Positions 6,663-14,306 of a stretch of 23,115 bases of DNA are shown in pieces. Each line of letters opens with the position of its first letter. The first letter of the stretch is position 1. This DNA comes from Actinomycetota bacterium (GTDB taxonomy: Bacteria > Actinomycetota > Acidimicrobiia > Acidimicrobiales > CADCSY01), in the NCBI GenBank assembly GCA_016178435.1, contig JACOTK010000068.1:1-23115 (forward strand), read 5' to 3'. A program made the translations under genes and the position numbers. The notes under the pieces were generated by a model. That model ran no database searches. It saw only the letters and a list, made by a program, of their open reading frames with translations, and had not been told where the DNA came from.

Positions 6663-8161
6663 CGTCGGTAGCGGCCTTTGCCGCCCTGACGGCTGCAGGG
6701 ATGCTTGCCGCGTTGCGCTGGCTCCGGGTCGCCCAGCGGGAGCACTACCTCTCAGGTTCGGTCAGTCGCTTTGCCCTCCGTTGGTGGCGCCTTCCCGTCA
6801 ATGGTGTCCTGGCGCTCGGCGCCCTCGCCTCAACGTCGGCCATGGCAGCGCACCCCTTGTTCGGGCTGGGCGCCGCCCTGGCCATCGCGGCCGGGCCGCG
6901 GGGCCTCGGCCTCCGGGGCCGCTCCTCACCACTGACGTGGACTCGACGGCTCAAGGCCGTCGCCGCCACAACCCTCGTGCTCTGTCTCATGGTCACGGCG
7001 CTCGGCGCCGGCCTCGGTTCCCTGGTGTGGGCCGGAGCATTCACGGCAATCGGCATGCCCGTCGTGATCGATGCCGCCCTTGCCCTCAACGCTCCGATCG
7101 AGCGTCGGCTTGCCCAACGCTTCATCGATCAGGCGTCGAGGACCCTCGAGGCGGTTCACCCGGTCATCGTCGCCATCACCGGGTCGTACGGCAAGACGAC
7201 GATCAAGAGCTACGTGGCTCATCTGCTGGCCACCTCCAGGCGTGTCGTCGCCAGCCCCGCGAGCTTCAACAATGCCGCAGGCCTGTCACGAACGGTCAAC
7301 GAGCAGCTCACGCCGGGCACCGAGGTGTTGGTCGCCGAGATGGGCACGTACGGGAAGGGTGAGATTCGTGATCTCTGCTCATGGGTGAGACCGGATATCG
7401 CGGTGATCTGCGCCATCGGCCCGGTCCATCTGGAACGAATGGGCTCGCTCGATGCCATCGTCGAGGCCAAGGCCGAGATTCTCGAGCACGCACCCATCGT
7501 CGTGCTGAACGTCGATGCCTTCGGACTCGCAGCCGTTGCCGACCGGTGTGCGTCACTCGGCAAGACGGTCGTCCGCTACTGCACGACCGACCAGACGGTG
7601 GTCATCGACGGCGAGTCCATTCGCACCGGCGACCTCGGCAATGCCCATCCCGCCAATGTCGCGTGCGCCCTGGCGGTGGCCAAGGCGCTCGGGTCGTCAC
7701 CCCAGAGCCTGGTCGAGCGAATCGGCAGTCTCCCCGTCGTGGCACACCGCCGGGCCGTAACCGTCGCCGAGTCGGGCGTCACGGTGATCGACGACACGTT
7801 CAACGCCAATCCGGCGGGGGCTGCTGCCGCGCTGTCCCTCCTCGTCACCTGCGGCGCTGTCGAAGGCTCGAAGGTGGTGGTCACCCCGGGGATGGTCGAG
7901 TTGGGGAAGCTGGCGTACGAGGAGAATACGCGTTTCGCCCGGGCAGCGGCCGCTCGGATCAGTCATCTCGTCGTGGTGGGGCAAACCAACCGACGAGCCC
8001 TGGTGGCCGGAGCATCGACGGCATCAGGGGAATCGGGAAGATCGGGTCCGACGGTGGTAACCGTCGCCACGAGGGACGAGGCCGTCGCCTGGGTGCGAGC
8101 CAACCTGACCGCCGGCGATGCCGTTCTGTGGGAGAACGACCTTCCCGACCATTTCCCCTGA
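6659..8161 (+). CDS. Membrane-anchored MurF-like Mur ligase
   Basis: A protein of 500 aa. Residues 1-145 contain about four membrane helices (near 4-20, 47-79, 101-118 and 121-143) in place of the UDP-binding first domain of MurF. The central ATPase domain is clearly Mur-type: P-loop ITGSYGKTT (173-181), SFNNAAGLSRT (202-212), EMGTYGKGEI (227-236), RPDIAVICAIGPVHLE (244-259) and EAKAEI with Lys271 in the position carbamylated in Mur ligases. DDTFNANPAG (378-387) matches the MurF signature DDxYNANP, with Phe for Tyr. The C-terminal domain follows to residue 500. Mur ligases form amide bonds through an acyl-phosphate. Loss of the UDP-sugar domain suggests a membrane or other non-UDP acyl acceptor, by inference. 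It is coupled to the upstream hydrolase and 47 nt before a Ddl-like gene. Confidence 0.85.
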   Translation: MTSVAAFAALTAAGMLAALRWLRVAQREHYLSGSVSRFALRWWRLPVNGVLALGALASTSAMAAHPLFGLGAALAIAAGPRGLGLRGRSSPLTWTRRLKAVAATTLVLCLMVTALGAGLGSLVWAGAFTAIGMPVVIDAALALNAPIERRLAQRFIDQASRTLEAVHPVIVAITGSYGKTTIKSYVAHLLATSRRVVASPASFNNAAGLSRTVNEQLTPGTEVLVAEMGTYGKGEIRDLCSWVRPDIAVICAIGPVHLERMGSLDAIVEAKAEILEHAPIVVLNVDAFGLAAVADRCASLGKTVVRYCTTDQTVVIDGESIRTGDLGNAHPANVACALAVAKALGSSPQSLVERIGSLPVVAHRRAVTVAESGVTVIDDTFNANPAGAAAALSLLVTCGAVEGSKVVVTPGMVELGKLAYEENTRFARAAAARISHLVVVGQTNRRALVAGASTASGESGRSGPTVVTVATRDEAVAWVRANLTAGDAVLWENDLPDHFP

Positions 8162-8166
8162 ACGAC

Positions 8167-8172
8167 TAGCGT
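8167..8172 (+). promoter_or_regulatory. Possible internal -10 box before the Ddl-like gene (TAGCGT)
   Basis: TAGCGT lies just after the MurF-like stop and about 36 nt before the ATG at 8209, leaving room for a short leader with the AGGAAG ribosome site. It could give the last gene its own transcript; the 47-nt gap is also compatible with read-through. Confidence 0.3.
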
Positions 8173-8208
8173 GAGAACCCTGTCCAAACGCAAAGGAAGA
8201 CCACCTCG

Positions 8209-9318
8209 ATGAGCACTTGTGGCGTGGTGTTCGGAGGCCCGAGCCCCGAACACGACATCAGCATCCTGACCGGACTCCAGGCAGCCCACGCTCTCATGGC
8301 CCAGGGTCGATCCCTCGAGGCCATCTACTGGTCGAAGTCAGGGGCGTTCTTCGCGGTCGATCCCTCCCTCGAGGCCGGGGCCTACGTTCAGGGCGTGCCG
8401 GCGAAGGCCTTGGAGATCGAGCTCAGCGCCTCGCCGAACGGCGGATTTTCGGCCGGGGGGCGGATGGGTCGTCGCCGAGGCATCGAGATCTCCGCCGTCG
8501 TCAACTGCTGTCACGGGGGTCCGGGCGAGGACGGCACCCTGCAGGCGGCCTTCGACCTGGCAGGACTTCGCTACACCGGCCCGAGCGCCCCAGGCGCTGC
8601 CCTCGGCATGGACAAGCTGGCCTTTTCTGCGGTTGTCCAGAGCGCGGGTCTTCCCAGCCTGGCAAAGGCCCTCCTCACGCCGGAGGGTGTCGGGCCCGAT
8701 CCGGCCTTCGATGGGCCGTGGATCATCAAGCCCCGTTTCGGGGGCTCGTCGATCGGCATTCAGGTCACCGATGACCTGGCCAGCGCACGAGCCCTCCTGC
8801 TCACCTCCCCCCACCTTCGTCAGGGCGCCGTCATCGAGCCCTTCATTGCCGACGCCATCGATCTGAACATCGGCATCCGGACCTGGCCGGAGGTACGGCT
8901 CTCACCTATCGAGCGACCACTCAACAAGGAGGCAGGGCGCATCTACGGTTATGCCGAGAAGTACCTCGGCGGTGCGGGGTTGTCGAGCGCCCCACGCGAG
9001 CTGCCCGCCGACATTCCGGCGGTCACGGCCGAGGAGATACGAGAGGCCGCCCGGGCTGTGGTGGCCCTCGCCGGGGTAAGGGGCGTTGCCCGACTCGATT
9101 TCCTCTGGCACGAGGGCAAGATCTACATCAATGAGCTGAACACGATTCCCGGCGCGCTCGGGTGGTACCTGTGGGTTGAACCCCAGTTGTCATTTTCGGC
9201 TCTGCTCGCCGACCTGCTGGACGAGGCCGACCGATGCCCGACCAACACCTACAACACCCAGGGAGCTGACGGCGCCGCTCTCCGGGCAGCGGGCGACATC
9301 GCCTCCAAGCTCGCCTGA
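8209..9318 (+). CDS. D-Ala-D-Ala-ligase-like ATP-grasp enzyme with altered acceptor site
   Basis: A protein of 369 aa, the length of a Ddl. Ddl joins two D-alanines using ATP. Conserved segments are FGGPSPEHDIS (8-18, Glu14 at the first-substrate site), CHGGPGEDGTLQ (101-112), KPRFGGSSIG (174-183), the omega-loop YAEKYLGG (248-255), and RLDFLW with Arg295. The metal- and acceptor-site motif reads INELNTIPGALGWYLW (307-322). E. coli DdlB has NTSPGMTSHS here; lining these up puts Tyr320 where Ser281 contacts the second D-Ala carboxylate. A different second substrate is therefore likely. The start has AGGAAG 9 nt upstream. It is the last gene of the hydrolase/MurF-like group, probably making the dipeptide or ester that the MurF-like enzyme attaches. 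It could instead be the cell's ordinary Ddl. Confidence 0.85.
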   Translation: MSTCGVVFGGPSPEHDISILTGLQAAHALMAQGRSLEAIYWSKSGAFFAVDPSLEAGAYVQGVPAKALEIELSASPNGGFSAGGRMGRRRGIEISAVVNCCHGGPGEDGTLQAAFDLAGLRYTGPSAPGAALGMDKLAFSAVVQSAGLPSLAKALLTPEGVGPDPAFDGPWIIKPRFGGSSIGIQVTDDLASARALLLTSPHLRQGAVIEPFIADAIDLNIGIRTWPEVRLSPIERPLNKEAGRIYGYAEKYLGGAGLSSAPRELPADIPAVTAEEIREAARAVVALAGVRGVARLDFLWHEGKIYINELNTIPGALGWYLWVEPQLSFSALLADLLDEADRCPTNTYNTQGADGAALRAAGDIASKLA

Positions 9319-9334
9319 CACGTTCCGCGGCGAG
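9310..9334 (+). terminator. Weak stem-loop at the end of the Ddl-like gene
   Basis: CTCGCC, overlapping the stop codon, pairs with GGCGAG after a 13-nt loop and is followed by TTTC. It could be a weak terminator closing the operon; the stem is only 6 bp. Confidence 0.3.
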
Positions 9335-9462
9335 TTTCGAGGTGCCCCTACCCTGCGTGCGAGGAACTTTCGCGGCTTCCTCAAGGTCTCAGGGTCCGAG
9401 CCGACAGGAATCAGGCATCGAGCGATGCGAGCGCGAGGGTTTCAGCCGACGGGGTTTGATCG

Positions 9463-10104
9463 ATGGGCGACACCGATACAACAAGATGGCCGGGGATCCG
9501 AACCCCTGTGGAGCTACTGAGCCACCACTGGCCGGACTGGCTCCCGTCTCGTGTCGAGGACCTCGACAACAAGCGCATGGTCGTTGCCGCCCCGACCACG
9601 CCCACCATTCCCTTCCTGATGCCCGACCCCGGCGACTCGGTCAAGGTGCACTGGGTCAGCCACCGGGGAATATGCGAGCTCTCTGCCAGGGTCGATCTCT
9701 GCAAACGCGCTCCCGTACCCGTCTGGGTGGTCACGGCAACCTCCGAGCCGACCCTGCACCAGCGTCGACGTTTCGCCCGCATCTCGGTCACCCTTCCGGT
9801 CGCGCTCGCCGTCGGCGGATCCGAGAACGAGACGACCACGACACTCAACATCGGCGAAGGCGGGATGACCTGCATCCTCGCACACGATCAGAGCCTCACG
9901 CCGGGCGACATGGCCGAGGTCATCGTCAACCTCGATGACGAGGCGTTCTACACCCGAGCCATGTGCCTCCGCACCGACGCCAACGAAACCGGCCGCGCGA
10001 CCGCAAGCTTTCAGTTCGAGCAGCTCGAACCCCATCAGGCCGACCGAATTCGCCGATTCATCTTCCAGGAGGAACTCCGGCGTCGGGCACAGGGTCGCAA
10101 CTGA
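9463..10104 (+). CDS. PilZ-domain protein (probable c-di-GMP effector)
   Basis: A protein of 213 aa. The N-terminal ~95 residues resemble the split-barrel module found before PilZ in YcgR-type proteins. The PilZ domain starts at about residue 99 with HQRRRFARISVTLPV, giving the R-x-x-x-R motif (Arg102, Arg106) that binds c-di-GMP phosphates. The second motif, normally (D/N)xSxxG, reads NIGEGG (129-134), so Ser is replaced by Gly. Binding may be weakened or the domain may have a changed role. No membrane segment or flagellar gene is near. The start is uncertain: ATG 9463 and GTG 9508 are in frame, and the stretch between them looks more like non-coding sequence. It is convergent with adk. Confidence 0.75.
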   Translation: MGDTDTTRWPGIRTPVELLSHHWPDWLPSRVEDLDNKRMVVAAPTTPTIPFLMPDPGDSVKVHWVSHRGICELSARVDLCKRAPVPVWVVTATSEPTLHQRRRFARISVTLPVALAVGGSENETTTTLNIGEGGMTCILAHDQSLTPGDMAEVIVNLDDEAFYTRAMCLRTDANETGRATASFQFEQLEPHQADRIRRFIFQEELRRRAQGRN

Positions 10105-10135
10105 GGACCTCCTGTCGTGGTCATCGCAAACCCGC

Positions 10136-10170
10136 GTCGTCCGGACTTCCCGCACCATGCGCCGGACGGC
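10136..10170. terminator. Inverted repeat between convergent PilZ and adk genes
   Basis: GTCGTCCGG pairs with CCGGACGGC (one G-U pair) around a 17-nt loop, lying between two convergent stop codons. This position is typical of a bidirectional terminator. No T-run follows on either strand. Confidence 0.45.
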
Positions 10171-10177
10171 CCAGGTG

Positions 10178-10771
10178 CTAGTGCTCGTCGGCCGACGTCA
10201 CGATCTCGTCAAGTCGCTTGAGCAGGCGCTCCCTCACCTCTGCGATCGGCGGCGAGGCATCGAACACCTGCAGAATCCCCCGTCTCCCGTAGTAGTCGAG
10301 CAGGGGCGCCGTGCTCTGTTCATGAACGTTCAATCGGTGTCGAATGACGGCCTCGGTGTCGTCGGGTCGTCCCGAATCCTCGCCTCGGCGCAACAACCTC
10401 GCCACCAGGACCTCGGTCGGCGCCTGGAGAGCGACCACGGCATGGAGCGTGAATCCCGCGGACTCGGCGAGCTCATAGGTCTTCTCCGCCTGGGCGAGCG
10501 TTCGGGGGAAACCATCGAGCAGATACCCCCCCGATGCGCAGGCAAGCGCGATCGACTCGGCCAACATCTCGAAGACGAGGTCATCCGGCACGAGATCGCC
10601 GGCTGACAGGAAGGGCTCCAGGTGCAGCCCGATGGGCGATCGCTCCCGAACGTGGCGACGAAAAAGGTCACCGCTCGAGATGTGCGTGATCTTGAAGCGT
10701 TCGACGATGTAGGCCGCCTGCGTGCCTTTCCCCGACCCCGGGGGACCCAGCAGGATGGCACGTAGACTCAT
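10178..10771 (-). CDS. adk: Adenylate kinase, short-LID form
   Basis: A protein of 197 aa. It catalyses ATP + AMP = 2 ADP. The P-loop GPPGSGKGTQ is at 9-18, the AMP-binding SSGDLFRRHV at 32-41, DGFPRT at 86-91, and the LID region RRGEDSGRPDDT at 128-139. The LID is the short type without a zinc site, as in actinobacterial and eukaryotic cytosolic enzymes. The motif normally reading STGD is SSGD here. The gene stands alone rather than in the usual secY-adk-map ribosomal cluster, so it may be a second copy. The ATG has AAGG 8 nt upstream, which may equally be part of a TAAGGT -10 box (10783-10778) of a leaderless message. Confidence 0.85.
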   Translation of the reverse strand: MSLRAILLGPPGSGKGTQAAYIVERFKITHISSGDLFRRHVRERSPIGLHLEPFLSAGDLVPDDLVFEMLAESIALACASGGYLLDGFPRTLAQAEKTYELAESAGFTLHAVVALQAPTEVLVARLLRRGEDSGRPDDTEAVIRHRLNVHEQSTAPLLDYYGRRGILQVFDASPPIAEVRERLLKRLDEIVTSADEH

Positions 10772-11080
10772 GGGTGGACCTTATCGGGCGCCATGGCTCA
10801 GCCTGGACACCGACCGCCCGGCCATGGGTGGTGTCGAGTTCGGGATCCGATGCATCAGACCGGCGAGATCGAGAGAAACGCCGGCAGGGCCTCCGGGAAG
10901 AAATGGGTCCGGGCGCAACGCGTCAACTCGGCTCGGGATGCGTCCATCTCCCCAAGCGTCGGCTCGCCCACGCACCGACTTGAGCTCTTCATGCCCGCCT
11001 CCCCTCGGGGCGTGCAGGCGAACTCCGAGCGCTACCTGGGCGTCACTTCAGCATGGAGCCTCCGAACGCTGACGGCCGCC
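10772..11080. other. Intergenic stretch with no recognisable gene
   Basis: About 309 bases between the adk start and the end of the PF10118 gene. Several short open frames exist on both strands but none has family-like sequence, and the best ribosome site (GGGAAG before an ATG near 10901) leads to a 23-codon frame. The first bases hold the adk promoter region. No tRNA, clear terminator or repeat is seen. Confidence 0.5.
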
Positions 11081-11986
11081 TCAGCTTGCCGTTGCCTCTG
11101 ATTCCACAGAGCCGGCCAAGCGGGACGTGAGCGTGCCTTCCCTCGCAGCGAACAGCTTCGCTCGCCACTCCTCCATGAGGGCGGTGTTGTCATGGTCGTC
11201 GGGGTGGAAACCCTTGCGGTTGTAGGCCTGAAGATCCTTGGCGACCTTACGGGTCAGCCATGGCGATGTCTTCAGTCGAGCAAGGCTTCTGCGTAGATCC
11301 CCAAGCCTTCTCGCGCCCGGGTCGGTGAACAGCATGGAACAAAGGGCGGCCAGCCCAATACCTCCCACAAAGCCGATGGTGACCAGACGCATCGTGGTGG
11401 CTCGAATGAAGTGGTTGCCACAGACCTGCTCGTAGACGTCGAAGGCGACCGTCTTGTGCTCGGACTCCTCGAGTGCGTGCCAGAGAAACAGCGACTGAAC
11501 CTCTCCGTCCATCATCCCGCGGGCCTGCGGATCGGCCAGGAGCACCTCGGCAAGCGTCGAGGTGTAGTGCTCAAGGGCTGCCGTGATCGCCAGTTGCACG
11601 CGCTTCGGCAGCACCTTGCGCCCGATCCCCAAGCCGATGCCCACCGCCCGATGGATGAGGAGCGTCGGATAACCCAACTCGGCGAGGCGCTCGTTGAATC
11701 GCTCGTGCTCGCGACTGTGCATTGCCTCCTGGCCGATGAAGCCCGCCACCTGACGCTTCAGCTCGGGGTCGGTGATCCGATCCCGATAGTTGCGAACCGA
11801 GTTCACAAAGAAATCCTCACCCTCGGGAAAGACCGCGGACAGGGTGCTCACGATGTGGCTCATCGCAATGTCGTCATCGATGAAGTGACGGGACAGCTTC
11901 TCCTCCGGGTACTCGAAGGTGATGCGACGGGTCTTCACCGTGCGGGCGGGAATCGCATTCGCCGGAAGCGTGACCGAGTTGCTCAT
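11081..11986 (-). CDS. PF10118-type predicted metal-dependent hydrolase
   Basis: A protein of 301 aa. Family segments are LSRHFIDDDIAMSHIVSTLS (31-50), FPEGEDFF (53-60), GQEAMHSREHERFN (85-98), ALEHYT (137-142) and FLWHALEESEHK (167-178). The repeated His/Glu pairs resemble metal ligands of a ferritin-like helical bundle. One hydrophobic stretch at about 201-221 may be a membrane or buried helix. The chemistry of this family is not established. The start at 11986 has GGAGG 7 nt upstream and overlaps the monooxygenase stop as ATGA, so the three genes tetR, monooxygenase and this one form a coupled operon. Members next to Baeyer-Villiger enzymes suggest a shared role in lipid or ketone oxidation, by inference. 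Confidence 0.85.
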   Translation of the reverse strand: MSNSVTLPANAIPARTVKTRRITFEYPEEKLSRHFIDDDIAMSHIVSTLSAVFPEGEDFFVNSVRNYRDRITDPELKRQVAGFIGQEAMHSREHERFNERLAELGYPTLLIHRAVGIGLGIGRKVLPKRVQLAITAALEHYTSTLAEVLLADPQARGMMDGEVQSLFLWHALEESEHKTVAFDVYEQVCGNHFIRATTMRLVTIGFVGGIGLAALCSMLFTDPGARRLGDLRRSLARLKTSPWLTRKVAKDLQAYNRKGFHPDDHDNTALMEEWRAKLFAAREGTLTSRLAGSVESEATAS

Positions 11987-13554
11987 GATGTTTCCTCCAG
12001 AACCCCGGCCTCGCCGAGTGCCGGCCCCGGTGACGTTGACACGGTCTCCGACCGCGATGGCGTAAAGGTGTAATCGTCGAAGGGAAAGGTCCTGGCAGCC
12101 ACCCACGCCTCTGCGGCGCTGGTCGGACGCAGGAACGGGGTATCCCCGTGGTGATCAAAGTAGTAGCTGTTGGCGGTCGAGCAGTTGTTGGTGTTGAACA
12201 GGGAGTGGCTCATCCGCTCGCGCATGATCGCCGTCCACTGATCGGTTGCCTCCTGCGTCACCTCGACGGCGCCTGCATGGCGGCGTTGCGCCTCCTTGAT
12301 CACCCTCACAATGTGCGTCGACGCCGTCTCGACCAGCACGTGCCAGGTGCCGCCGGTCCATCCGTAGGGACCGAAGATCATGAAGTGATTGGGCAACTTC
12401 GGAATGCTGACGCCCTCATAGGATTCGAGACGAGTGGTTTCGTAGAACGTGGCGAGGTCGAAGCCGTCCCGTCCCCGCACCGGTGTGCGCCGATAGTTCT
12501 CCGGGTCGCTGGACATACGGAATCCCGTCGCCAGGATCAACACATCGACCGGCCTCTCAACTCCGTCAACCGTACGAACGCCTGTCGGCGTCACGGCCTC
12601 GATGGAGTCGGTCACCAAGGTCACGTTGGGCTTGTTGAACGTGCTGAGATACCTGCTCGAGACCGAGGGACGCTTGCAACCGATTCCGTATTGCGGCGTC
12701 AGCTTCCTGCGAATCTCTGGATCGCGAACCTGAAGCCGATACCAGATCTGGCGGCCGAGCAGCGCTGCCCCCTTGGCAAAGTACGGGTACCTCTCGTGAT
12801 GACGGACGAGGTCGACGAGTCCGATCTCGATCAGGCGGGTCGCAAATCGCCGCACCTGTTGCTGAACGGCGGGAAACCGGCCGAAGAAGCGCTGAAGCGC
12901 CGCAGGCATGACCGGGTCGATCTTCGGCCCCACCCAGATCGGTGTGCGCTGGTACACGTCGAGATGCGACAGCAGCGGCGCGATCTCGGGAATGATCTGA
13001 ATCGCGCTTGCGCCGGTGCCCACGATGCCCACCCGCTTGCCTCGCAGGTCGTAGTCGTGATCCCAGCGTGCCGAGTGGAGGATCTTTCCCTCGAACTGAT
13101 CCACGCCGGGGATGTCCACGGGCTTGGGCTCGACGAACGAGCCGATGGCACTCACCACGAACCGAGCAGTGAGCTCGTGGTCGGCGCCGATCTGCAGCCG
13201 CCAGAGCTGCCGGCCCTCGTCCCAGGTACGCGCCATCACCTCACTGTTGAGGCGCACGTGGGAACGAACGTCGTAGTGGTCGGCGCACTGGTCGACGTAG
13301 GCCTTGACCTCCGAGCCCTTGGCGAACACCCGTGACCAGGTGGGCTTCAACTCATAGCTGAACTGATAGGCCTGTGCAGGGATGTCCACGGCGATACCGG
13401 GATAGGTGTTGTCCCGCCAGGTGCCGCCGATGTCCGCCGCGCGTTCCAGGATCACGAAATCGGTGATGCCTTCCCTGGTGAGGGCAATCGCGGTGCCGAT
13501 GCCGCCAAGGCCCGCTCCGATGATGGCGACTTCAAAATCAGGCTGCGATGTCAT
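11983..13554 (-). CDS. Flavin-dependent Baeyer-Villiger-type monooxygenase
   Basis: A protein of 523 aa. The FAD dinucleotide fold has GAGLGG at 13-18 and GGTWRDNTYPG near 43-53. The type I Baeyer-Villiger fingerprint FxGxxxHxxxW is fully present as FEGKILHSARW (154-164). The NADPH fold has GTGASA at 179-184, and ILATGF occurs near the C-terminal third. Such enzymes insert oxygen next to a ketone to make an ester or lactone, or oxidise heteroatoms. Substrate cannot be assigned. It sits in the middle of a TetR-controlled operon with ATGA overlaps on both sides (13552-13554 with tetR, 11983-11986 with the PF10118 gene). Length and motif order are normal. Confidence 0.93.
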   Translation of the reverse strand: MTSQPDFEVAIIGAGLGGIGTAIALTREGITDFVILERAADIGGTWRDNTYPGIAVDIPAQAYQFSYELKPTWSRVFAKGSEVKAYVDQCADHYDVRSHVRLNSEVMARTWDEGRQLWRLQIGADHELTARFVVSAIGSFVEPKPVDIPGVDQFEGKILHSARWDHDYDLRGKRVGIVGTGASAIQIIPEIAPLLSHLDVYQRTPIWVGPKIDPVMPAALQRFFGRFPAVQQQVRRFATRLIEIGLVDLVRHHERYPYFAKGAALLGRQIWYRLQVRDPEIRRKLTPQYGIGCKRPSVSSRYLSTFNKPNVTLVTDSIEAVTPTGVRTVDGVERPVDVLILATGFRMSSDPENYRRTPVRGRDGFDLATFYETTRLESYEGVSIPKLPNHFMIFGPYGWTGGTWHVLVETASTHIVRVIKEAQRRHAGAVEVTQEATDQWTAIMRERMSHSLFNTNNCSTANSYYFDHHGDTPFLRPTSAAEAWVAARTFPFDDYTFTPSRSETVSTSPGPALGEAGVLEETS

Positions 13555-14228
13555 ACGGCGATCCCTTGTGAGGCCTGTGTTGGGGAAGAAGTGTTGATGA
13601 CGGGCGAATTGAACGGCATCGCCGCCAGGAGCTTCAATGCGATAACCGATTCGGGCATGTCTCCCGCAGCCGGTGGTTGGAGCATGCGCTCCACGGCCGC
13701 TCCGATGAGCACCGTGAGGGCGAAGCGGACGGCAACTCCCGGGTCGAACGGCGCAATCTCATCGTTGGCACTGAACGAACGACGAAATGCCGCCAGCACC
13801 CCGTCGTAGAACTTGGACTCCACGACGATCAGCTTCGAGCGCAGGCGCTTGTCAGCCCGAGATGCGGCGGCCAGATCGAGCCATGCCGCAAAGGTCGGGC
13901 CCTTGAAGAGGGTCCACATCACATCGATCGCCGCAGGCGCTCGCCGCTCATTGGTCGGCAGCGTGGCAAACTCCTCCTCGAACTCGGCGATCCGGTCGTC
14001 GAGCCAACCGTCAAGCGCAGCGACCGCAAGCTCAGCCTTGGTGGGAAAGTGATGAACGAGCGCGCCTCGGGAAACCCCGGCAAGCTTGACGACATCGTTG
14101 GTCGACATCCGGGCATAGCCGTCTTTCGTCAGGCACGCAATGGTCGCGTCGAGCAAGGACTGACGCGTGGTCGCCCGGCGCTCGGCCTGTGATCGACGTC
14201 CAACGGTCACCGTGACGGAGATTCCCAC
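13551..14228 (-). CDS. TetR-family regulator of the monooxygenase operon
   Basis: A protein of 225 aa from GTG 14228. The helix-turn-helix covers about residues 18-68, with DATIACLTKDGYARMSTNDV, then KLAGVSRGALVHHFPTKAEL. The C-terminal domain is variable with no ligand clue. The longest open frame would begin at a TTG inside the operator (14264-14262), which is unlikely. At GTG 14228 there is no Shine-Dalgarno, but TACGGT ends six bases upstream and TTGACT lies 18 bp before that. This fits a promoter giving a leaderless message. The perfect 14-bp dyad overlapping the -35 box makes autorepression the natural model. Its stop overlaps the next start (ATGA). Confidence 0.9.
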   Translation of the reverse strand: MGISVTVTVGRRSQAERRATTRQSLLDATIACLTKDGYARMSTNDVVKLAGVSRGALVHHFPTKAELAVAALDGWLDDRIAEFEEEFATLPTNERRAPAAIDVMWTLFKGPTFAAWLDLAAASRADKRLRSKLIVVESKFYDGVLAAFRRSFSANDEIAPFDPGVAVRFALTVLIGAAVERMLQPPAAGDMPESVIALKLLAAMPFNSPVINTSSPTQASQGIAV

Positions 14229-14234
14229 GAGCCA

Positions 14235-14264
14235 ACCGTAGGACCCCCACGAACAAACAGTCAA
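14235..14264 (-). promoter_or_regulatory. Promoter of the tetR-monooxygenase operon
   Basis: On the reverse strand TTGACT (14264-14259) and TACGGT (14240-14235) are separated by 18 bp. The -10 box ends six bases before the GTG at 14228, so transcription should begin at or beside the start codon. The -35 hexamer overlaps the loop and inner end of the inverted repeat. Confidence 0.6.
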
Positions 14265-14279
14265 GCTGTTTGTTCGTGG
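14247..14279. promoter_or_regulatory. Perfect 14-bp inverted repeat: TetR operator
   Basis: CCACGAACAAACAG and CTGTTTGTTCGTGG are exact reverse complements separated by TCAAG. The repeat overlaps the -35 box of the tetR operon, so bound repressor would block polymerase. It may also affect the rightward promoter of the split-barrel gene at 14396. The repeat length and AT-rich arms in a high-G+C setting strongly suggest a protein-binding site. Confidence 0.8.
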
Positions 14280-14306
14280 TTTACGTCACGCCCGCTTCCG
14301 GATGAA

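Noticed and set aside
9415..9428. Short inverted repeat GCATCG-AG-CGATGC before the PilZ gene
   Set aside because: Six-base arms with a 2-nt gap are common by chance in GC-rich DNA, and there is no regulator or T-run beside it.
12148..13335. A 395-codon plus-strand frame
   Set aside because: It is the antisense shadow of the Baeyer-Villiger monooxygenase, which shows all family motifs.
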